DNA of 64,000 nucleotides from Mycolicibacterium litorale (GTDB taxonomy: Bacteria; Actinomycetota; Actinomycetes; Mycobacteriales; Mycobacteriaceae): assembly GCA_002007745.1 (NCBI GenBank), contig CP019882.1, positions 1,426,001-1,490,000 of the forward strand. Direction: 5' to 3'. Shown here piece after piece: positions 1 to 10,693 of this stretch (its first letter is position 1; the number at the start of each line of letters is the position of its first letter). Made by a program: the position numbers and the translations under genes. The notes under the pieces were generated by a model. It ran no database searches. It was not told the DNA's origin and saw only the letters and a program-made list of their open reading frames with translations.

Positions 1-323
1 GCCTGGCCACCGGTGAGGTTGGGCCACAGCGTCACATCGCCGGGCACATAGGCGATCCGGCGATGCAGGGACACCGCGTCCCGCCACGGATCACCACCGA
101 GCAGCCGAACCCGCCCGCCGTCGGCGCGCAGCAGTCCCAGCAGCACCCGGATGGTGGTCGATTTGCCCGCGCCGTTGGGGCCGAGAAAGCCGGCTACTGA
201 ACCGGGCCGGACCGTAAGATCCAGTCCGTCCAGCGCCCGGGTGCGGCCGAAGGATTTTGTCAATCCGTGGATTTCGACCGCGGCGGAGTCAGTGTGTGTC
301 CGCGGTGCCGATGCCGTCGTCAT
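1..323 (-). CDS. ABC transporter ATP-binding protein, N-terminal part (Rv1218c-like; cut by window edge)
   Basis: The reverse strand encodes the first ~107 residues of an ABC-transporter ATPase, starting at the ATG at 323 and running off the left edge. A Walker A motif GPNGAGKST lies near residue 50, followed by a Q-loop region ending in LTGGQ. The start has a Shine-Dalgarno AAGGAG seven bases upstream and overlaps the end of the TetR gene by 35 bases, so the two are translationally coupled. Position next to a RaaS-type repressor matches the M. tuberculosis Rv1217c-Rv1218c-Rv1219c efflux locus (established synteny). The predicted role is the cytoplasmic ATPase of a multidrug-type exporter. 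The signature motif, Walker B and the permease partner are outside the window. Confidence 0.9.
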   Translation of the reverse strand, partial: MTTASAPRTHTDSAAVEIHGLTKSFGRTRALDGLDLTVRPGSVAGFLGPNGAGKSTTIRVLLGLLRADGGRVRLLGGDPWRDAVSLHRRIAYVPGDVTLWPNLTGGQ

Positions 324-966
324 CAGCGTCTCCTTCATTCCTGGCTGCGAGATCGCCCTGTGCCACGAAGGCGTCGAACATGGTGGTGTCGGTGAGCAGC
401 CCCTCGGTGTAGACCTCCAGCGCGGGCAGCACCATGTCGTTGCGGTAGTCGCGCAGTACCGCCCGGATGTCGGACGGGGTGTCGTGGAGTTGCAGGTAGA
501 GCAGGAACGCGCCACCGCCGGCCATGCCCAGGTACTTGGCACGGGCAGCGGGATCCCGGCTGGGCTTGACGGTGCCGGCGCGGACGCCGTCGTCGAGGTA
601 GGCCTCGACATTGGCGATCATGGCCCGCCACAGGTGGTTGGCCAGCTCGCCACCGGTCTGCATGGTGCGCACCAGGTAGGCCATCATCGGCGCGAACGAT
701 TCGATTTCGGCCACCTGGGCCAGCCAGCTGGCCGGGTCGGTGGAGCGGATCGCCTGGGATTTCTCGCTGCGGATTTCTTCGGCGATGAAGTCGTCGCAGG
801 TCTTGCGCAGGCCTTCCTTCGATCCGAAGTGGTGGATGACCAGTCCTGGGCTGACTCCGGCCGCTTCGGCGATCGCCCGCACCCCGACATCGAATCCGCG
901 CGAGCCGAACAGGTCGATGGCGGCGTCCCGGATCCGGGCGGCCGTCGTCAAGTCCGTTGAACGCAT
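289..966 (-). CDS. raaS: TetR-family repressor RaaS (Rv1219c ortholog)
   Basis: This is a 225-residue TetR regulator. The N-terminal helix-turn-helix (about residues 10-55) contains [23 protein letters not shown], and the C-terminal ligand domain ends in [14 protein letters not shown]. The sequence closely follows the remembered M. tuberculosis Rv1219c, which begins MRSADLT; this supports the ATG at 966 (MRSTDLT) over the upstream in-frame ATG at 984. In M. tuberculosis RaaS represses the adjacent ABC exporter genes and affects survival under antimicrobial stress (established). Here it precedes and overlaps the ATPase gene, so it probably represses its own operon. A palindromic operator candidate overlaps its start codon. 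Confidence 0.9.
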   Translation of the reverse strand: MRSTDLTTAARIRDAAIDLFGSRGFDVGVRAIAEAAGVSPGLVIHHFGSKEGLRKTCDDFIAEEIRSEKSQAIRSTDPASWLAQVAEIESFAPMMAYLVRTMQTGGELANHLWRAMIANVEAYLDDGVRAGTVKPSRDPAARAKYLGMAGGGAFLLYLQLHDTPSDIRAVLRDYRNDMVLPALEVYTEGLLTDTTMFDAFVAQGDLAARNEGDADDDGIGTADTH

Positions 967-991
967 GTTCAGTATGCTAAACACGCGTTCA
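958..991. promoter_or_regulatory. Candidate RaaS operator over the raaS start
   Basis: Two nested inverted repeats surround the raaS start codon. The outer pair is TGAACGC (958-964) and GCGTTCA (985-991), a perfect 7-base repeat. The inner one is a near-palindrome of 18 bases at 966-983, reading TGTTTAG then four bases then CTGAACA on the reverse strand. Overlap with the start fits autorepression by a TetR dimer or pair of dimers. The assignment to RaaS is inferred from position. Confidence 0.55.
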
Positions 992-1040
992 AGTACGGGT
1001 CAAGCGGTTACCCGAACTCTGATTTCGGACAGATCAACGG

Positions 1041-1483
1041 TCAGGCGGCGCGCGGAAGGTCCGTCCAGTCGGGGATCGGCCTCTCGGCCGCCGCCGGGTG
1101 CTGACGCCCGGCCCGGTTGACCAGGATCTCGAACATGCGGGCGGCACCTATGGTCCCGTAGGAGTAGGGCTGCGAGCGCCGAACGGGCCTGCCGGCCAGG
1201 CCGGTGATCGTGACGTGGACCCGGTGGCCATTGGGTCCGTCCGCCGGCGAACCGGATTCGCCGACGGTAGCCTTCAGTCCGGCAAGCGGAATTCGCTGTG
1301 CGTTCCGGTGGTAGCCCAAGATCAGAAATGTCTTGGTGATACGGAGTTCGGCCCAAGTCGCCACGACACGGTCGGCCCGGTTCCGCCGACTTTGCGCGAG
1401 GCTGGACACGGCCGCCCCAATAGAAGCAGGACGAAGGGGGTGAGCATTACCGCAGCAATAGTGGGACTGATGCGTTGATCCAT
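1041..1483 (-). pseudogene. Small membrane-anchored hypothetical protein, frameshifted
   Basis: Read from the ATG at 1483, the reverse strand begins MDQRISPTIAAVMLTPFVL, a typical single transmembrane anchor, but leaves frame after a LLLLG segment. The adjacent frame continues smoothly (AAVSSLAQSRR..., then about 100 soluble residues) to the stop at 1041. The frames join if one G is added to the run opposite C1415-C1418. The repaired product is about 147 residues with one N-terminal membrane helix and a basic soluble domain. I do not recognise the family. The break may be a sequencing error in a homopolymer or a real one-base deletion. Confidence 0.5.
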
Positions 1484-1599
1484 GAGGTACCCCCGGAACA
1501 TCCTGCGCAGATCGGGCGAACCAGCCCGTAACCTGCGCGCAATATTCTTGCCTCACACCGCCTTTGGGGTGACGCCTCCCATGGAAGCAGCGTGGTGGT

Positions 1600-1779
1600 G
1601 ACAAGTCCAATGACTAATTTAGATAGCAGTCATCCTCAATTGCGATGGAATCACGATTTTCGATCGGACTTATTTCGATACGCGATCCATTGATCAAAGC
1701 AGAAATTTGCTAGATTTCCACTAAGTGTGCACACAGCAAATTTTCAGCAGGGTCAGCTATTGTCTGATAAGTTTGCCAA
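1600..1779. promoter_or_regulatory. AT-rich control region upstream of the LysR gene
   Basis: This stretch is visibly more AT-rich than its surroundings. It contains the perfect palindrome GTGTGCACAC (1725-1734) and a flanking perfect 8-base inverted repeat, AAATTTGC (1703-1710) with GCAAATTT (1736-1743). LysR-type regulators usually bind such dyads next to their own start, so these are candidate operators. Nothing else coding is seen between 1484 and 1779. Confidence 0.45.
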
Positions 1780-2757
1780 GTGGAACTTCGCCAGTTGGAA
1801 TACTTCATGGTTGTCGCTGGTGAGATGAGTTTTTCTCGGGCCGCCGAGCGAGCCAACGTCGTCCAGTCTGCACTGTCGACCAGTATCAGCAAACTCGAGC
1901 ACGAACTCGGCGTGCAACTGTTTGACCGTAGCCGCCAGCGCATCAAACTCACCGGGGCCGGCGAGGAGTTCCGCGATCGGGCCGCCGACGTGTTGCGTGC
2001 CGCCCACGCCGCCAAGGAGTCGGTGCTGGCCTGCGGCGGCAGCATCTCGGGCACGGTGGAGTTCGGCCTGCTGATCTCGTGGGGACCACTGGACTACGTC
2101 AAGGCGCTCGGTGACTTCGCGCAGGAGAACCCGCGGGTGCGGCTGCGCTCCCAGCTGTCCCAGACCGGATCCTGGGCGTACCTGTCGGCGCTGATCGAGG
2201 GGACACTGGATCTGGCCCTCATCTCGGCGCCGCGGCGGTTCCCCCCGCAGTTGGAGATGCACCTGCTCTTCGAGGACCCGCTCACGTTCGTCTGCCGCTC
2301 CGACCACCCGTTGGCCGGGCGCACGACGATCGACATCGCGGACCTGGCCCAGGAGGGTCTGGTCGGTTTTCCGCCCGGATACGGGCTGCGCAGCGTGGTC
2401 GACGACGCCTTTCACGCAGTGGGCCTGGAGGCGCCGACTCAGCACGAGCTGACCTTGGGTTTCTCCGAGGTCGCCGAGCTGGTGCGACGGGGCGTCGGCA
2501 GCGCGATCATCCCGGACAGCGAGGCGCGGCGGATCGCCGATCTATGCCGGGTCGAGCTGGCGGAGCCGGTGTTGTGGCGGGTCTACCTGGCCTCGCGGCC
2601 GTCGGCGGACCTCAGCCGGGCCACCGCCCGCCTGTCGGACATCATCAGGACCGCTCCCGGCACCATCGGCACCGACAGCCACCCGCCGAGCCTGGTGAAA
2701 GTCAGTCGCGCGCCGCGACCAAGATCCCGTCGCCAAGGGGCAGTAGCACCGGGGTAA
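1780..2757 (+). CDS. LysR-family transcriptional regulator
   Basis: This is a 325-residue LysR regulator with a GTG start at 1780 and no clear Shine-Dalgarno, possibly leaderless. The N-terminal winged helix-turn-helix is classical ([20 protein letters not shown], then [21 protein letters not shown]). The C-terminal periplasmic-binding-like effector domain starts near residue 90 (GTVEFGLLI). The C-terminus is unusually long: the last 18 codons overlap the convergent methyltransferase gene by 56 bases. The effector and target are unknown. It sits between RaaS and the O-methyltransferase, a spot with no LysR gene in the M. tuberculosis order I recall, so it is probably a lineage-specific insertion. 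Confidence 0.85.
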   Translation: MELRQLEYFMVVAGEMSFSRAAERANVVQSALSTSISKLEHELGVQLFDRSRQRIKLTGAGEEFRDRAADVLRAAHAAKESVLACGGSISGTVEFGLLISWGPLDYVKALGDFAQENPRVRLRSQLSQTGSWAYLSALIEGTLDLALISAPRRFPPQLEMHLLFEDPLTFVCRSDHPLAGRTTIDIADLAQEGLVGFPPGYGLRSVVDDAFHAVGLEAPTQHELTLGFSEVAELVRRGVGSAIIPDSEARRIADLCRVELAEPVLWRVYLASRPSADLSRATARLSDIIRTAPGTIGTDSHPPSLVKVSRAPRPRSRRQGAVAPG

Positions 2758-3367
2758 GCCGCTCGTCCTCGGCGATCAGGCGGGCGGCCTCTCGCACCGC
2801 GACGACCTCGGCGTCGTTGGCGCTCGGGTCACCGGCGCGCCCGCCGAGGGCCGATCGATGCACGACGATCGCCCCGCCCGGACGCAACAGCCGTACTCCC
2901 TCAGTCACGAAGTCGGCCTGGTCGGATGGTGCCGCGTCGATGAACACCAGGTCGTAGGACTCGTCGGCGAGCCGGGTGAGGACCTCCTGGGCCCGCCCGG
3001 CGATCAGGCGGGTGCGCGAGGGGCCGATGCCGGCTTCGGAGAAGGCCTGCTTGGCGATGCGCTGATGCTCGGGCTCGATGTCGATGGTGGTCAGCACACC
3101 GTCGTCGCGCATCCCCGACAACAGCCACAGCCCGCTGACGCCGGCACCGGTTCCGACCTCCACCACGGCTTTGCCGCCGGACAGTCGAGCCAATACGCTC
3201 AGCAGTGCCCCGACTGCCGGCGTGACCGCGCCGGCGCCCGCATCCACGGCCCGCTCGCGGGCCGCCGCGACGATGGCGTCCTCGGAGATGGAACCCTCCG
3301 CGTGCGCCAGGAGGCGGTCTGCGCGGCTCGGGTCCGGCTGGCCGGTCTGGTCCTCGGTGGTGGCCAT
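2702..3367 (-). CDS. SAM-dependent O-methyltransferase (Rv1220c ortholog)
   Basis: The gene encodes a 221-residue class I methyltransferase of the O-methyltransferase family 3 (catechol/caffeoyl-CoA type). The SAM-binding glycine motif VEVGTGAG is at about residues 69-76, the acidic TTIDIEPEH follows, and a metal/substrate-region [10 protein letters not shown] lies further on. The start at 3367 (MATTEDQ) gives a length close to Rv1220c (215 residues) and avoids a long arginine-rich extension present in the larger open frame. It is divergent from sigE, as in M. tuberculosis. The substrate is unknown. Confidence 0.9.
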   Translation of the reverse strand: MATTEDQTGQPDPSRADRLLAHAEGSISEDAIVAAARERAVDAGAGAVTPAVGALLSVLARLSGGKAVVEVGTGAGVSGLWLLSGMRDDGVLTTIDIEPEHQRIAKQAFSEAGIGPSRTRLIAGRAQEVLTRLADESYDLVFIDAAPSDQADFVTEGVRLLRPGGAIVVHRSALGGRAGDPSANDAEVVAVREAARLIAEDERLTPVLLPLGDGILVAARD

Positions 3368-3726
3368 TCTCAGCAGCGTAGAGGCAACCCGATCGGCGCG
3401 CGGGCAGGCGCGCCCGGCGCGGGCGGGGCCCCGGCGACGGTGGCGGGTGAGCCGGTGTCGGTTGTCAAATTTGCCACGCACGCCGCGGGTATCAGACGAA
3501 TACAGGAAAGGTAACGAAAGTATTTCTCAGACAAAGCTTACTTTGCTCATATCGCGCCCACACCGGTGTGGGGAACGGTAGCTGGCATGGAACACCGGGA
3601 ACGCTGGTCGTGGAATACGCCCGACGGCGCTCGTGTTGTCAGCGTTGATGCAGTCGGCGGCACCAAGCCGGCGGCGCAGCACGACCAGGAGGATCCGACG
3701 ACCACCACACTGATGTCCCCGCGCAC
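3368..3726 (+). promoter_or_regulatory. sigE upstream regulatory region
   Basis: This is a 359-base gap between the divergent O-methyltransferase and sigE, with no convincing gene. It holds a perfect 16-base palindrome CCCACACCGGTGTGGG (3557-3572), directly followed by GGGAAC-type hexamers (3571-3576 and 3597-3602) that resemble ECF sigma-E -35 elements. A TCTCAG at 3525-3530 resembles half of an MprA box. In M. tuberculosis sigE is driven from several promoters, including MprAB-dependent ones (established). No clean -10 partner could be assigned, so individual promoters remain unproven. Confidence 0.45.
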
Positions 3727-4359
3727 ATGTCGCACGCCGAGCAGTTCAGCGACACCGAGTGGGTCGAGACGTCCGACGAGCCGCAGGGGACTGCGGTGTT
3801 CGACGCGACGGGCGACCGGACGGCCATGCCGTCGTGGGACGAGCTGGTCCGTCAGCACGCAGATCGGGTCTACCGACTGGCCTACCGCCTGTCGGGCAAT
3901 CAGCAGGACGCCGAGGACCTGACCCAGGAGACGTTCATCCGGGTGTTCCGGTCGGTGCAGAACTACCAGCCCGGCACGTTCGAAGGCTGGTTGCACCGCA
4001 TCACCACGAACCTGTTCCTGGACATGGTTCGGCGTCGGGGCCGCATCCGCATGGAAGCCCTGCCCGAGGACTACGACCGGGTTCCGGCCGACGAGCCCAA
4101 CCCCGAGCAGATCTACCACGACTCGCGTCTGGGCGCGGACCTGCAGGCCGCGCTGGACTCGCTGGCCCCGGAGTTTCGCGCCGCGGTGGTCCTGTGCGAT
4201 ATCGAAGGTCTGTCCTACGAAGAGATCGGCGCGACACTCGGTGTGAAGCTGGGCACGGTTCGCAGCCGCATCCACCGCGGCCGGCAGGCGCTGCGCGACT
4301 ATCTGGCGGCTCACTCGGGCCAGCGGACGCTGAGCGACTTCACCGCCGAATCGGCTTAG
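3727..4359 (+). CDS. sigE: ECF RNA polymerase sigma factor SigE
   Basis: This 210-residue ECF sigma factor directs the cell-envelope and oxidative stress regulon. Region 2 ([20 protein letters not shown] ... [17 protein letters not shown]) and region 4 ([19 protein letters not shown], then [23 protein letters not shown]) are intact and nearly identical to remembered M. tuberculosis SigE. The M. tuberculosis protein is 257 residues from its longest start. Here the first in-frame start is the ATG at 3727, with a TGA in frame at 3646 and no alternative start between, so only the shorter form is possible. rseA, htrA and tatB follow on the same strand. Confidence 0.95.
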   Translation: MSHAEQFSDTEWVETSDEPQGTAVFDATGDRTAMPSWDELVRQHADRVYRLAYRLSGNQQDAEDLTQETFIRVFRSVQNYQPGTFEGWLHRITTNLFLDMVRRRGRIRMEALPEDYDRVPADEPNPEQIYHDSRLGADLQAALDSLAPEFRAAVVLCDIEGLSYEEIGATLGVKLGTVRSRIHRGRQALRDYLAAHSGQRTLSDFTAESA

Positions 4360-4484
4360 CCAGTCATCGCCGAGCGGGCGCCATCGACCGAAGTCGGTAG
4401 CCGTCATGTCATGTCCTTCTGGGCTGCGCGCGCTACATTCGACCTAGCGGCCGCGAAACCCGACGCGACCGAGAGGAGCTGGTG

Positions 4485-4919
4485 ATGGTCGACCGTGGAC
4501 ACATGTTCCGTCGGGCGTTCTCCTGGCTCCCCGCACAGTTCGCCTCGCAAAGCGATGCCCCGGTCGGGGCGCCGCGGCAGTTCGGTTCCACCGAGCACCT
4601 GTCCACCGAGGCCATCGCCGCCTATGTGGACGGCGAATTGCGGATGAAGTCCTACCTGCGAGCGGCGCACCATTTGTCGCTGTGCCCGCAGTGCGCCGCG
4701 GAGGTAGAGGGCCAGACTCAGGCCCGCGCCGCGTTGCGCGACTCGATGCCGATCAGCATGCCCAGCAGCTTGTTGGGGCTGCTGTCCCAGATTCCGCAGT
4801 CCGCGCCGGACGAGCACGCGGGTCAGCAGCAGCCCCACCGCACCGGCGGCGACATCGAGTCCGGACTCGCCGATCAGTTAGCTGACGGCACGGACCGTAG
4901 CCGACGTAAGCGCCGGTAG
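4485..4919 (+). CDS. rseA: Anti-sigma-E factor RseA
   Basis: This is a 144-residue zinc-associated anti-sigma factor that binds and inhibits SigE; in M. tuberculosis it is degraded after PknB phosphorylation through ClpC1P2 (established). The motif HxxxCxxC is present in HHLSLCPQC (His63, Cys67, Cys70). The N-terminal FRRAFSWLPAQFASQSDAPVG matches Rv1222 exactly as remembered. The start is placed at the ATG at 4485 because GAGAGGAG (4471-4478) is six bases upstream; the adjacent GTG at 4482 would be too close. It lies 125 bases after sigE. Confidence 0.93.
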   Translation: MVDRGHMFRRAFSWLPAQFASQSDAPVGAPRQFGSTEHLSTEAIAAYVDGELRMKSYLRAAHHLSLCPQCAAEVEGQTQARAALRDSMPISMPSSLLGLLSQIPQSAPDEHAGQQQPHRTGGDIESGLADQLADGTDRSRRKRR

Positions 4920-4986
4920 GGTGGATGTGAAGTCGAGCAGCGACGTGCTCGGTCCCGTAGCGCGCGCTCGTTGAGCGCTTGGATAG

Positions 4987-6492
<1,506 letters not shown>

Positions 6493-6496
6493 CGCC

Positions 6497-6913
6497 ATGT
6501 TCGCCAACGTCGGGTGGGGCGAGATGCTCCTGCTGGTGGTCGTCGGGTTGGTGATCCTGGGCCCCGAGCGGCTCCCCGGTGCCATCCGCTGGACGTCTAG
6601 TACCCTGCGCCAGGCGCGCGACTACATCAGCGGTGCGACCAGCCAGCTGCGTGACGATCTGGGCCCCGATTTCGAGGACCTGCGCCAGCCACTGTCCGAA
6701 CTGCAGAAGCTGCGGGGCATGACCCCGCGGGCGGCGCTGACCAAGCACCTGCTCGACGGCGACGATTCCTGGATCTCCGAGGCATTCTCGTCCCCCGACA
6801 AGCCACACAGCGCTGGCGGCCCCCAGCCGCAGCCACAGCCGGAGCCGGCCAAGCCCGTTCCGGAGCCGCTGCCGCCCGGCACGCCGGCGCCGTTCGATTC
6901 CGACGCCACGTAA
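6497..6913 (+). CDS. tatB: Twin-arginine translocase subunit TatB
   Basis: The protein has 138 residues, near the 131 of M. tuberculosis Rv1224. It has the Tat A/B hallmark: a short N-terminal membrane helix ([20 protein letters not shown]), a hinge with GPERLP, and an amphipathic helix. The C-terminus is a proline-rich tail ([12 protein letters not shown]). TatB works with TatC in recognising folded Tat substrates at the cytoplasmic membrane. It is the last gene of the sigE-htrA run, four bases after htrA and convergent with mrp (14-base gap). Confidence 0.93.
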   Translation: MFANVGWGEMLLLVVVGLVILGPERLPGAIRWTSSTLRQARDYISGATSQLRDDLGPDFEDLRQPLSELQKLRGMTPRAALTKHLLDGDDSWISEAFSSPDKPHSAGGPQPQPQPEPAKPVPEPLPPGTPAPFDSDAT

Positions 6914-6927
6914 GGCTCAAGCCGGGT

Positions 6928-8070
6928 TCAGAGCTTGCGGGTGGTGTCCAATCCCAGTGACATGCCCGCCAGTCCACGCCGTCGTGCGGCGAGTTTGTCG
7001 GCGATGCCGCGCAGTTCCTTGCCCGCCGCCGAATCGGGTGCCGACAGCACCAGCGGCACGCCGGAGTCGCCGGCCGACACCAACGCCGGGTCGAGCGGAA
7101 CCTGGCCGAGCAGCGGCACGTCGGCGCCGACCGCCCGGGTGAGGCGCTCGGCGACCTGCCGGCCGCCGCCTTCGCCGAAGATCTGCATGGTGGTGCCGTC
7201 GGGCATCAGCAGGCCGGACATGTTCTCCACAACCCCGACGATGCGCTGACGGGTTTGCAGGGCGATCGCCCCGGCCCGCTCGGCGACCTCCGCGGCGGCG
7301 AGCTGCGGGGTCGTCACGACCAGGATCTCCGCGCCGGGGATCAGCTGGGCGACCGAGATCGCCACGTCGCCGGTGCCCGGCGGCAGGTCCAGCAGCAGGA
7401 CGTCGAGATCACCCCAGTAGACGTCGGCCAGGAACTGCTGCAGCGCGCGGTGCAGCATCGGCCCGCGCCACACCACCGGCGCGTTGCCCTGGGTGAACTG
7501 GGCGATCGAGATGACCTTCACCTCGTGGGCGATCGGCGGGACGATCATCGACTCGACCTGAGTGGGCCGGTCGTCGGTGCCCATCATCCGCGGCACCGAG
7601 TGGCCGTAGATGTCGGCGTCGAGCACGCCGACCGACAACCCGCGCGCCGCCATTGCGGCAGCGAGATTGACTGTGACGCTTGACTTCCCGACTCCGCCCT
7701 TGCCAGAGGCCACGGCGTAGACCCGGGTCAGCGAGCCGGGCTGGGCGAACGGGATCACCGGCTCGGCGGCGTCGCCGCGCAACTGCTTGCGCAGCTCGGT
7801 GCGCTGCTCGTCGCTCATCACGTCCAGTGCGACGGTCACCGCGCCGGTGCCGGGCACGTCGGCGACAGCCTGGGTGACCCGGTCGGTGATCTCGGTTTTC
7901 TTCGGGCACGCGGCGGTGGTCAGATAGATCTCGACGTGGATCGCGCCGCCGTTGCCGACGTCGACGCTCTTGACCATGTTGAGCTCGGTGATCGGGCGGC
8001 GCAGCTCGGGATCGATCACCTTGGCCAGCGCAGCGCGCACCTGGCTGCGCAGCTCGTTGTTTTCAGACAT
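6928..8070 (-). CDS. mrp: Mrp/ApbC-type iron-sulfur cluster carrier ATPase
   Basis: This 380-residue P-loop ATPase of the Mrp/NBP35 family transfers or assembles Fe-S clusters in the cytoplasm. Residues 1-90 form a MIP18 (DUF59) domain. The deviant Walker A GKGGVGKSS begins at residue 123, and LLLDLPPGTGD follows. The C-terminal CxxC that binds the bridging cluster in E. coli Mrp is replaced by MPDG in the segment VVENMSGLLMPDGTT; remembered Rv1229c shows the same loss (LPDG), so this is an actinobacterial feature rather than damage. A single cysteine remains in the DUF59 domain (AACPKK). Confidence 0.92.
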   Translation of the reverse strand: MSENNELRSQVRAALAKVIDPELRRPITELNMVKSVDVGNGGAIHVEIYLTTAACPKKTEITDRVTQAVADVPGTGAVTVALDVMSDEQRTELRKQLRGDAAEPVIPFAQPGSLTRVYAVASGKGGVGKSSVTVNLAAAMAARGLSVGVLDADIYGHSVPRMMGTDDRPTQVESMIVPPIAHEVKVISIAQFTQGNAPVVWRGPMLHRALQQFLADVYWGDLDVLLLDLPPGTGDVAISVAQLIPGAEILVVTTPQLAAAEVAERAGAIALQTRQRIVGVVENMSGLLMPDGTTMQIFGEGGGRQVAERLTRAVGADVPLLGQVPLDPALVSAGDSGVPLVLSAPDSAAGKELRGIADKLAARRRGLAGMSLGLDTTRKL

Positions 8071-8081
8071 CAGCGCCGAGT

Positions 8082-8737
8082 CTAGGTCGTGTGGACGACC
8101 TCGTCGGAGCCCCGGTCTCCCTCACCCTGGCGGGGCGCTGCGGTGCGCCGCGCGGTGACGGCCGTCGCGAGCACCAGAAGCGCGATCACCGCGAGGGTGA
8201 TCACCGAGTTGACCCCGTTGGCGGTGTCGACGGAGAACGCCTCGATGACCGCCAGCCGGACGGCCACCTCGAGCAGCAGGCCGATGCCCCACGTCGCCGA
8301 CAGCAGCAGGTGGATCCGACGTCGATGCCTAGCCTCCATGACGCTCTCGTTCGCCTCGGTGGGGCGGAAGCGGTCGGAGACGACCTGGGTCAGCGGCGTG
8401 CCTACCCAGCAGCTGCCCAGGAACAGGAGTCCGCCGACACCGTTGACCACGGTGTTGCCGATCAGGACCAGCTTGGGGTCTGTGGTCGACAGTCCGACCG
8501 CCAGACTGAGCCCGAAGGTCAGCAGCAGGTAGGCGGCGAACGGGTCGAGCCGTCGAGCCTTGGCCAGTCCGATGATCACTCGCAGCCCGGACAGCACGGT
8601 GGCCGACAGCAGTGCGACGTACTCGGATGCCCGAGTCCACGCAAGCCGTAGTACGCCGCCAGCGGGGGCGCGACATCCACCAGGACCGTCTGGAACAGGG
8701 GTCGCATCGACCGGTGCGCCGGTCCGGCAGAGTCCAC
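8082..8737 (-). pseudogene. VC0807-like multi-pass membrane protein, frameshifted
   Basis: Starting from the GTG at 8737 (or ATG at 8707), one frame gives MRPLFQTVLVDVAPPLAAYYGLRGLG. A different frame then gives ASEYVALLSATVLSGLRVIIG and runs to the stop at 8082. Adding one base to the run C8630-C8632 fuses them into a ~218-residue protein. The family pattern (VLVDVAPPLAAYYGLR, then a GLRVIIGLAKARRLDP loop, five or six helices) supports a single original gene of unknown function. This is probably a homopolymer error; otherwise the downstream frame could start at the GTG at 8597 and make a truncated 171-residue product. Confidence 0.65.
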
Positions 8738-8804
8738 GACCGGTCAGGCTAGCGTTGCCGGCTGTACGAACGCTGTGCGCGGCGTCTGGTCCGAAGACTC
8801 GCCG

Positions 8805-10063
8805 TCAGCTGACGGGGCCGGGCAGCGCACCGTGCACGGCGGGCAGCGGGGCCGGGGCCGGGGCGGCAGGTTCGGGTGCCGGCGCGGGCGGCGGCAGCAA
8901 CCAGGGCGGCTGCCACGGCGGCGGTGCGTCGTTGGGTGCCGCTTCCGCCGGGTCGACCGTCGCCGGCGGCGGCGCCTGCGAGCCCAGGCAGATCACCTGG
9001 CAAGGCGCCTGCGGGAGCGCGCCGACGGGTCCGGGTAGCGGTCCCAGCGTCAGCTGACCGGCTGTTTCGCTGTTGCCCAGATTGATCTGGGCGAGCGGAT
9101 CGGTCGACGGCAGCCCGATCGCGTTGAGCGGCAGGCCGGGCCCCAGGCCCTCGGGTTCTCCAGGTGGGCATCGCCGAGCGCGGGTGCCGGTCCGACGATC
9201 GGCGGCAGGTCCACCGGCGCGACGCCGGTGGCGTAGGCTGCCGCCCAACCCAGCACGTTCTGGGCATAGGCCATCGAGTTGTTGTAGCGCAGGATCGCGG
9301 TGAGGACCTGCGACTGGTTGCGCAGATTCAACCCGCCGCTGCACAGGTATCGGGCCGCCGCCAGGGCGGCGTCGTAGACGTTCTGCGGGTCGGCCTTACC
9401 GTCGCCGTCGCCGTCGGCGGCGTAGCGCGACCAGGTTCCCGGCAGGAATTGCATGGGCCCCATCGCCCGCGCATACACCGCCCGCCCGGCCTGCACGGTC
9501 TGGACGATCACCTCGTTGCCGGCCAGCGTGCCGTCCAGCGCGGGGCCGTAGATCGGGTTGATGGCCGTGCCGCGGGCATCCGTCGCGCCCCCGTTGGCGT
9601 GCATCGATTCGATGCGGCCGATGCCGGCCAGCAGATTCCAGCTCAGGCCGCACCCCGGCGCGGCCACCGCCATTTTCTGCTCGGCATTGCGGTAGGCGGC
9701 CAGCGGCACCGCCGGGATGCGCAGCGAGCCCGGTGAACTCACCACGATCGCCGGCGGGGGCGCGGACACGGTGGCCGCTGCGAAGTGGAAGTTGGTGGGC
9801 TGTTTGGTGAGGGCGACGACACTGGCTCCCGACGAATCCCCCGCAGTGGGCGACACGGCGGCCAGCGGGGTGACTTCGGTGCCGACGACGGGCGCACCGG
9901 GAAGGTGGGGTGCGGCGCCCACTGCGCCGGCCAGCACGATCGGGGTCAGCACGGCGATTCCGAACGCAGGTGTCCGCACCTTACGGCTGACGCGGTTGCC
10001 TATGCCCACTCGTCCGTCCTCAACGCCGAAGCCCCTGTGCCTGTGAACCAAGTCACCATACAT
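8805..10063 (-). pseudogene. Secreted lytic transglycosylase-like protein (Rv1230c ortholog), frameshifted near the C-terminus
   Basis: The N-terminal frame has a signal/anchor (FGIAVLTPIVLAGAVGAA) and a lytic-transglycosylase fold with the glutamate in GIGRIESMH and the later motif ARAMGPMQFLPGTW. The frame breaks after GDAHLENP. An adjacent frame continues EGLGPGLPLNAIGLPSTDP through a proline-rich tail to the stop at 8805. One base added to the run G9153-G9155 restores a ~419-residue protein, near the 411 residues of Rv1230c. The start could be the ATG at 10063 (AAAGG just upstream) or the GTG at 10009. The expected role is peptidoglycan cleavage outside the membrane. Confidence 0.75.
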
Positions 10064-10075
10064 ACCTTTGTGACC

Positions 10076-10693
10076 TCAGGGGTATCCAATCGTCACCTTG
10101 GTCACGAGCTGGCTTCCTCGACCCCCGAGTCGACCCCGAGTCGACCCCAGAGTCGGCCCCGAGTCGAGGACGGCCCGAGATTTCTTGGGCTTGTCCTTCT
10201 TGACCTTCGGCCCGTTCTCGCCCTGCAGCGATTCCAGCAGCTCGCGCAGCTCCTCGAGTTCGCGGCGCAGGTAGTCGCGGGTGGCCACCTCGCCGACCGC
10301 CAGTCGCAGTGCAGCGAGCTCGCGGGCCAGGAACTCGGTGTCGGCCTTGGTCTGTTCAGCCCGTCTGCGGTCTTCCTCCAGCGTGACGCGGTCCCGGTTC
10401 TCCTGGCGGTTCTGTGCCAGCAGGATCAGCGGTGCGGCATAGGCGGCCTGGGTGGAGAAGGCCAGGTTCAGCAGGATGAAGGGGTAGGGGTCCCACTGCC
10501 AGCGCACCGCGAACAGGTTCAGGCTGATCCAGACGACCACCAGGATGGTCTGCCACGCCAGGTACCGGCCGGTGCCCAGGAAACGGGCGATCGATTCGCT
10601 GAACCTGCCGACCGCCTCGGGGTCGATGTTGATCTGGAACCGGCGCGAGGGGCGGGGGGTATCGAGCCGCTGACGCCCGGTCAACTCGCTCAT
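10076..10693 (-). CDS. DUF1003 membrane protein (Rv1231c-like)
   Basis: This is a 205-residue DUF1003 protein. Two membrane helices (TILVVVWISLNLFAV and PFILLNLAFSTQAAYAAPLIL) flank the conserved WDPYPF loop. A long charged coiled-coil region (RRRAEQTKADTEFLARELAALR ... RELEELRELLESL) and a lysine-rich tail follow. The ATG at 10693 overlaps the stop of the upstream CBS-domain gene in an ATGA arrangement, so the two are coupled. Function is unknown; the pairing with an MgtE-N/CBS protein suggests a link to magnesium or membrane homeostasis, which is inference. Confidence 0.88.
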   Translation of the reverse strand: MSELTGRQRLDTPRPSRRFQINIDPEAVGRFSESIARFLGTGRYLAWQTILVVVWISLNLFAVRWQWDPYPFILLNLAFSTQAAYAAPLILLAQNRQENRDRVTLEEDRRRAEQTKADTEFLARELAALRLAVGEVATRDYLRRELEELRELLESLQGENGPKVKKDKPKKSRAVLDSGPTLGSTRGRLGGRGSQLVTKVTIGYP

